Shown piece by piece: positions 63,598 to 64,000 of a stretch of DNA of 64,000 bases (positions within the stretch are counted from its first letter, which is position 1; each line of letters starts with the position of its first letter). Both the position numbers and the translations under genes were made by a program. The notes under the pieces are model-generated. The model ran no database searches. It saw nothing but the letters and a program-made list of their open reading frames with translations, and was not told where the DNA came from. Source of the DNA: Bacilli bacterium (lineage in GTDB: Bacteria > Bacillota_I > Bacilli_A > RFN20 > CAG-826); assembly GCA_017468925.1 (NCBI GenBank), contig JAFUHI010000007.1, forward strand, positions 1 to 64,000, given 5' to 3'.

Positions 63598-64000
63598 GAG
63601 AATTTGACACAAACGGATTAAGATTGGCGGAATTTCAAGGAAAGGTGTTTGAGGCCTCCTACGATTATTGCGAATGTTCAACCGCCATTTTCATGAGAAG
63701 ATTTTTGCATTCCTCTTTGCTAGAAACGCTTGATAAAAATAAATCATCCTTTCTTTCCCTTGACCCGATTGAGGGGATAGAAAGCATCAATCAGCAATTT
63801 GGCCCCTCAAAATACGGCAAAATTAAAAGAAACAAAGATTCCTTATTCTGGGTTGGCTTTTTATATCGTTATATGGCATACACCAGAAACGTGACGACGA
63901 ATTTTCTTATGAAAACATTCGAATATGAGAAGTTGTTTGAACTATATTATTCCTATCACACACAAGATATGGAATGGTGTGTACGCAGCTTGTTAGAGAT
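63594..64000 (+). CDS. Partner gene of the DUF3990 protein, 3' truncated by the window
   Basis: The frame is open from ATG 63594 to the window end (135 residues seen). It begins MREFDTNGLRLAEFQGKVFE and contains CSTAIFMRRFLHSSLLETLD and SKYGKIKRNKDSLFWVGFLY. No signal peptide. ATG overlaps the DUF3990 stop (ATGA), so the two are translated together. I do not recognise the family; a candidate antitoxin or modifier by position. Confidence 0.65.
   Translation, partial: MREFDTNGLRLAEFQGKVFEASYDYCECSTAIFMRRFLHSSLLETLDKNKSSFLSLDPIEGIESINQQFGPSKYGKIKRNKDSLFWVGFLYRYMAYTRNVTTNFLMKTFEYEKLFELYYSYHTQDMEWCVRSLLE

Noticed and set aside
1-64000. Mycoplasma-type genetic code (TGA as Trp)
   Set aside because: Many genes end in TGA at the expected length, and Trp residues in conserved motifs are encoded by TGG.

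Overview
The window looks like a chromosomal segment of an AT-rich, uncultured gut bacterium of the Bacilli/former Tenericutes kind (an RF39- or Erysipelotrichales-like lineage is my inference). The grounds are many monoderm-type lipoproteins, no outer-membrane genes, Firmicutes-type promoters and U-tailed terminators, many glycosidases, and standard-code reading: many genes end in TGA and none needs TGA as Trp. No rRNA, CRISPR array or transposase was seen. Four tRNA genes are present (Ala-GGC, Leu-CAG, Arg-CCG, Leu-CAA).

Layout. 1-3121: end of a membrane-anchored LuxR-type regulator and two lipoproteins. 3122-6415: a TrpXYZ-like ABC importer behind a Tyr/Phe-rich leader peptide and a three-hairpin attenuator. 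6477-8733: tRNA-Ala, a D-lactate dehydrogenase gene framed by direct repeats, and apt. 9205-12539: a GH3 glycosidase and an alpha/beta hydrolase. 12558-14635: three tRNAs, a short tRNA-like transcription unit, a DUF3800 gene and a TetR regulator. 14692-20442: GNAT-like protein, rubredoxin, an LRR lipoprotein and a lipoprotein tyrosine phosphatase. 20533-27532: GH29 fucosidase, SGNH esterase, GH38 alpha-mannosidase, PlsC, lipid kinase and ROK kinase. 27525-33577: a 1610-residue RHS protein coupled to an internally duplicated membrane protein. 33774-34458: repeat array and a decayed ATPase-nuclease gene. 34493-41715: SIS isomerase, lipoprotein hydrolase, GH127, GH2 beta-mannosidase and a HAD phosphatase. 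41730-47004: two ATPase/PD-(D/E)XK genes, each behind its own periodic repeat array, with a hypothetical gene, fucU and an HD protein between them. 47070-54132: flavin reductase, RuvX, nitroreductase, GT39-like protein, FAD oxidoreductase, and a frameshifted Pit phosphate transporter with its DUF47 partner. 54193-62609: MacB/FtsX-type ABC pair, two M6 metalloprotease lipoproteins and a Big2-like lipoprotein. 62743-end: an HTH-DUF3990 protein coupled to a truncated partner gene.

How the genes fit together: fucosidase plus FucU, alpha- and beta-mannosidases, GH3 and GH127 enzymes, and ROK, SIS and HAD enzymes suggest intracellular use of host or plant glycan fragments. Lipoprotein proteases, the LRR protein and the phosphatase face the outside.

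Three observations stand out. First, three ATPase-nuclease genes (one decayed) each follow a different direct-repeat array, with exact periods of 33, 33 and 10 bp. Second, a textbook-like Tyr/Phe attenuator precedes the ABC importer. Third, several genes carry a -10 box 6-9 nt before the start codon and no ribosome-binding site, which suggests leaderless mRNAs.
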